Positions 62,094 to 64,000 of a stretch of 64,000 bases of DNA are shown here, piece after piece (position 1 is the first letter of the stretch; every line of letters begins with the position of its first letter). The notes beneath the pieces are model-generated. The model made no database searches. It saw only the letters and a list, made by a program, of their open reading frames with translations, and was not told the origin of the DNA. This DNA is from Streptomyces sp. cg36 (GTDB lineage Bacteria; Actinomycetota; Actinomycetes; Streptomycetales; Streptomycetaceae). The position numbers were made by a program, and so were the translations under genes. The DNA lies in contig NZ_CP163520.1 of NCBI RefSeq assembly GCF_041080675.1, positions 4,402,001 through 4,466,000 on the forward strand, in the 5' to 3' direction.

Positions 62094-62972
62094 ATGGTGC
62101 GACGCAGCGACGTGACGGGACACGAGGGCGTGCGCCTCGCCGCCTGGGAGTTCGCCGACCCGCCCAAGGGCCGCCGCTCGGCCGACCCCGCGCCGGGGGT
62201 GCTCCTGCTCCACGGCCTGATGGGCCGCGCCGCGCACTGGGCGTCCACCGCCCGCTGGCTGGCCGAGAAGCACCGGGCGGTCGCCCTCGACCAGCGCGGC
62301 CACGGCCGCAGCGAGAAGCCCGCCGAAGGCCCGTACACCCGCGAGGCGTACGTGGCGGACGCGGCGGCGGCCATCGAGCAGCTCGGCCTCGCCCCGGTCA
62401 CCCTGATCGGCCACTCCATGGGCGCCCTCACCGCCTGGCAGCTCGCCGCCGGCCGCCCCGACCTGGTGCGCGCCCTGGTCGTCTGCGACATGCGGGCCTC
62501 CGCGCTCGGCACGGCCTCGCAGCGCGAGTGGGAGGACTGGTTCAAGTCCTGGCCGGTGCCGTTCGCGACGCTCGCGGACGTACGGAAGTGGTTCGGCGAG
62601 GACGACCCCTGGGTGGAGCGGCCCAGCCCCGCGCGCGGCGAGTTCTTCGCCGAGGTGATGGCCGAGCGCGCCGACGGCTGGCGCCCGGTCTTCTCCCGCC
62701 GCCAGATGCTCCGCTCCCGCGAGACCTGGGTCTACGACGCGCACTGGGAGGAGCTGGCCCAGGTCCGCTGCCCGGCCCTGGTGGTGCGCGGCCTGGACGG
62801 CGAGCTGGGCCGCGCCGAGGCCCAGGAGATGGTCCGCGTCCTGCCCCGGGGGAGGTACGCGGAGGTGGCCGACGCCGGGCACCTGGTCCACTACGACCAG
62901 CCGGAGGGCTGGCGGGCCGTGGTCGAGCCCTTCCTGCGCGAGACGGCCGACGAGCCGGTCCCGTCCTCCTGA
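62094..62972 (+). CDS. Alpha/beta hydrolase
   Basis: A 292-residue cytoplasmic alpha/beta hydrolase. The oxyanion segment is VLLLHGLMGRAAHW, DQRGHGRSEKP follows, the nucleophile elbow is IGHSMGALTAW (Ser), the acid is probably in LVVRGLDGELGRAEAQ, and the His is in ADAGHLVHYDQPEGW. These match esterase- or epoxide-hydrolase-type enzymes (non-heme haloperoxidase-like subgroup). ATG at 62094 has AGGA close by. Its promoter region contains the LexA-like box. A strong hairpin follows the stop. Confidence 0.85.
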   Translation: MVRRSDVTGHEGVRLAAWEFADPPKGRRSADPAPGVLLLHGLMGRAAHWASTARWLAEKHRAVALDQRGHGRSEKPAEGPYTREAYVADAAAAIEQLGLAPVTLIGHSMGALTAWQLAAGRPDLVRALVVCDMRASALGTASQREWEDWFKSWPVPFATLADVRKWFGEDDPWVERPSPARGEFFAEVMAERADGWRPVFSRRQMLRSRETWVYDAHWEELAQVRCPALVVRGLDGELGRAEAQEMVRVLPRGRYAEVADAGHLVHYDQPEGWRAVVEPFLRETADEPVPSS

Positions 62973-63018
62973 ACGGCGAGCCGGGCGCGTCCGTCGCCCC
63001 GCCCCGCCCGGACGCGAC

Positions 63019-63050
63019 CGCGGGCGCCACCCGTGCGAGTGGCGCCCGCG
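63019..63050. terminator. 12-bp perfect hairpin between convergent genes
   Basis: CGCGGGCGCCAC (63019-63030) pairs with GTGGCGCCCGCG (63039-63050) around an 8-base loop, 47 bases after the hydrolase stop and 29 before the transporter stop. It can terminate from both sides. Confidence 0.75.
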
Positions 63051-63078
63051 AACCCGTAAGGACTCCCGGCGGAGCGGC

Positions 63079-64000
63079 TCAGCCCCGGCTGACCGCCGTC
63101 AGGATCTCCGGCAGCCGCCTGGCGGTGCGCGGGGCCGCGGCGCGCAGCCCGGCGTACGCCACGAGCGCCCCGTACACCACGCCCGCGGGCAGCACCAGCC
63201 AAAGCGAGTCGTGGTGGCCGGCCACGTGCAGCCAGATCACCAGCGCGATCAGCGGCGCGCAGAGCAGCCCGCTGGTCAGCATGCCGCCGGTGATCGCCAG
63301 GAACGCGATGCCGCCCTGGCCCGGCGCCACGTTCTTGCGGCTGTCCTGCGGGATCGAGTACGCGAACACCGCCGAGGCGACCGCGCCCGTCGCCAGCATC
63401 GCGCCCAGCAGCCCCAGCGAGAGCCCCAGCGCCTCGGGCAGCGCCGCCCAGTCGCCGATCGCCCCGGCGGTGACCACCGCGACCAGGACCGTGTACGGCA
63501 GGGTCACCAGCAGGATCGCCAACGCCCGCGCGCGCAGCTCCAGATAGGCGTCCCGGGACGAGGAGATCGTCTGGACGACCATCCAGAACGCCGAGGTGTC
63601 CTGGCCGAACTGGTTGTACATCTGGGCGCCCAGCATGAACGCGCCGAACGAGGCGAAGTACACCGTGCCGTGCCCCTGGAGGGCGTTGAACAGCGGCACG
63701 ATCAGACCGATGGCCAGCGAAGTGATCCACGCCGTCTTGGTCTTGGGATCGCGCCAGGCGTACCGCAGGGTGCGCAGCATCACCGTGCCGGTGCGCCCCT
63801 CGGGCAGCAGCCCGGCCAGGCCCGCCCCGGACTTCTCGCGGCCGGTGTCGGCGGGCCGCACGGTCGAGCCGTCCGGGCTCGTCATCAGCCGGGTGAGCGA
63901 GCGCTGCCAGCCGTACAGCAGGGCGGCCAGGGCGGCGGCGGTGAGCAGCAGCTGGAGCACCGCCCGCCCGTACGCGCCGTCGGCCGCCGAGTCGACCGCG
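63079..64000 (-). CDS. Polytopic ABC-2-type transporter permease-like protein (5' end beyond window)
   Basis: The last 307 codons of a membrane protein; the frame is open to the window edge, so the start lies outside. Six or so hydrophobic helices are visible: VLQLLLTAAALAALLYGW, the ITSLAIGLIVPLFNALQG region, LAILLVTLPYTVLVAVVTAG, LGLLGAMLATGAVASAVFAY, AFLAITGGMLTSGLLCAPLI and SLWLVLPAGVVYGALVAYAG. The arrangement fits an actinobacterial ABC-2 transporter permease; an ATPase gene would be expected just outside. A long polar loop near the beginning has MTSPDGSTVRPADTGREKSG. Substrate unknown. Confidence 0.72.
   Translation of the reverse strand, partial: AVDSAADGAYGRAVLQLLLTAAALAALLYGWQRSLTRLMTSPDGSTVRPADTGREKSGAGLAGLLPEGRTGTVMLRTLRYAWRDPKTKTAWITSLAIGLIVPLFNALQGHGTVYFASFGAFMLGAQMYNQFGQDTSAFWMVVQTISSSRDAYLELRARALAILLVTLPYTVLVAVVTAGAIGDWAALPEALGLSLGLLGAMLATGAVASAVFAYSIPQDSRKNVAPGQGGIAFLAITGGMLTSGLLCAPLIALVIWLHVAGHHDSLWLVLPAGVVYGALVAYAGLRAAAPRTARRLPEILTAVSRG

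Overview
This is a 64 kb stretch of very high-GC actinobacterial chromosome, almost certainly Streptomyces. The evidence is GC-saturated third codon positions, frequent GTG starts, leaderless promoters, the futalosine menaquinone genes mqnB/mqnD, a DmdR1-type iron regulator, a WhiJ-like XRE regulator module, HelR, an actinobacterial-type SerC, and many DUF families typical of the genus. From memory, the order mqnD-mqnB, MarR-MFS, serC, the carboxylase/CoA-ligase operon, citrate synthase-pdxH and SIS-dmdR1 matches the core region of S. coelicolor around SCO4320-SCO4397. I saw no prophage, insertion sequence, CRISPR array, tRNA or rRNA.

Layout. 1-8 kb: small enzymes, a cutC gene behind a DasR-type operator, a 21-bp minisatellite, two envelope proteins, and helR with its promoter. 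8.2-15.3 kb: a GT87 membrane glycosyltransferase and a two-gene DNA-repair unit (XPB-type helicase plus a helicase-C/WYL-like protein). 15.3-21.9 kb: a repeat-filled gap, a HAD phosphatase, a cold-shock protein, a lipoprotein-mqnB-mqnD operon, an MFS protein and a DUF3027 protein. 21.9-29 kb: two arrays of a roughly 45-bp dispersed repeat flanking a large sacsin/Hsp90-like ATPase gene, then a CtpE-like P-type ATPase. 29-42 kb: NCS2 purine permease, RHH regulator, MarR-MFS pair with operator, thpR, a leaderless 28-residue membrane peptide, aldo/keto reductase, SGNH hydrolase, a third repeat array, serC, a GlcD-GlcF-type fusion oxidoreductase and an EamA exporter.

42-54 kb: a WhiJ-like XRE/DUF6879 module with two copies of a shared 16-bp operator, divergent from an eight-gene operon (MDMPI-like protein, AtuA, carboxylase beta and alpha chains, acyl-CoA dehydrogenase, AMP-CoA ligase, enoyl-CoA hydratase, TetR). 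The operon looks like an atu/liu-type pathway for branched or isoprenoid acids and is preceded by a 29-bp palindrome. 54-64 kb: citrate synthase, pdxH, a minus-strand promoter with a 12-codon ORF and a folded RNA, VOC and GNAT genes, a PAS protein, a NagS-like SIS gene with a DasR operator inside its promoter, dmdR1 with an antiparallel ORF, an alpha/beta hydrolase and a truncated transporter gene.

The strongest unexplained signals are: (i) the minus-strand peptide/cloverleaf/terminator unit at 57.03-57.27 kb; (ii) the head-to-head repeat arrays at 22.0, 25.7 and 36.5 kb; (iii) the duplicated operator of the XRE/DUF6879 module; (iv) two DasR-like operators that would tie a CutC protein and a SIS enzyme to aminosugar control; and (v) the palindrome upstream of the isoprenoid-acid operon.
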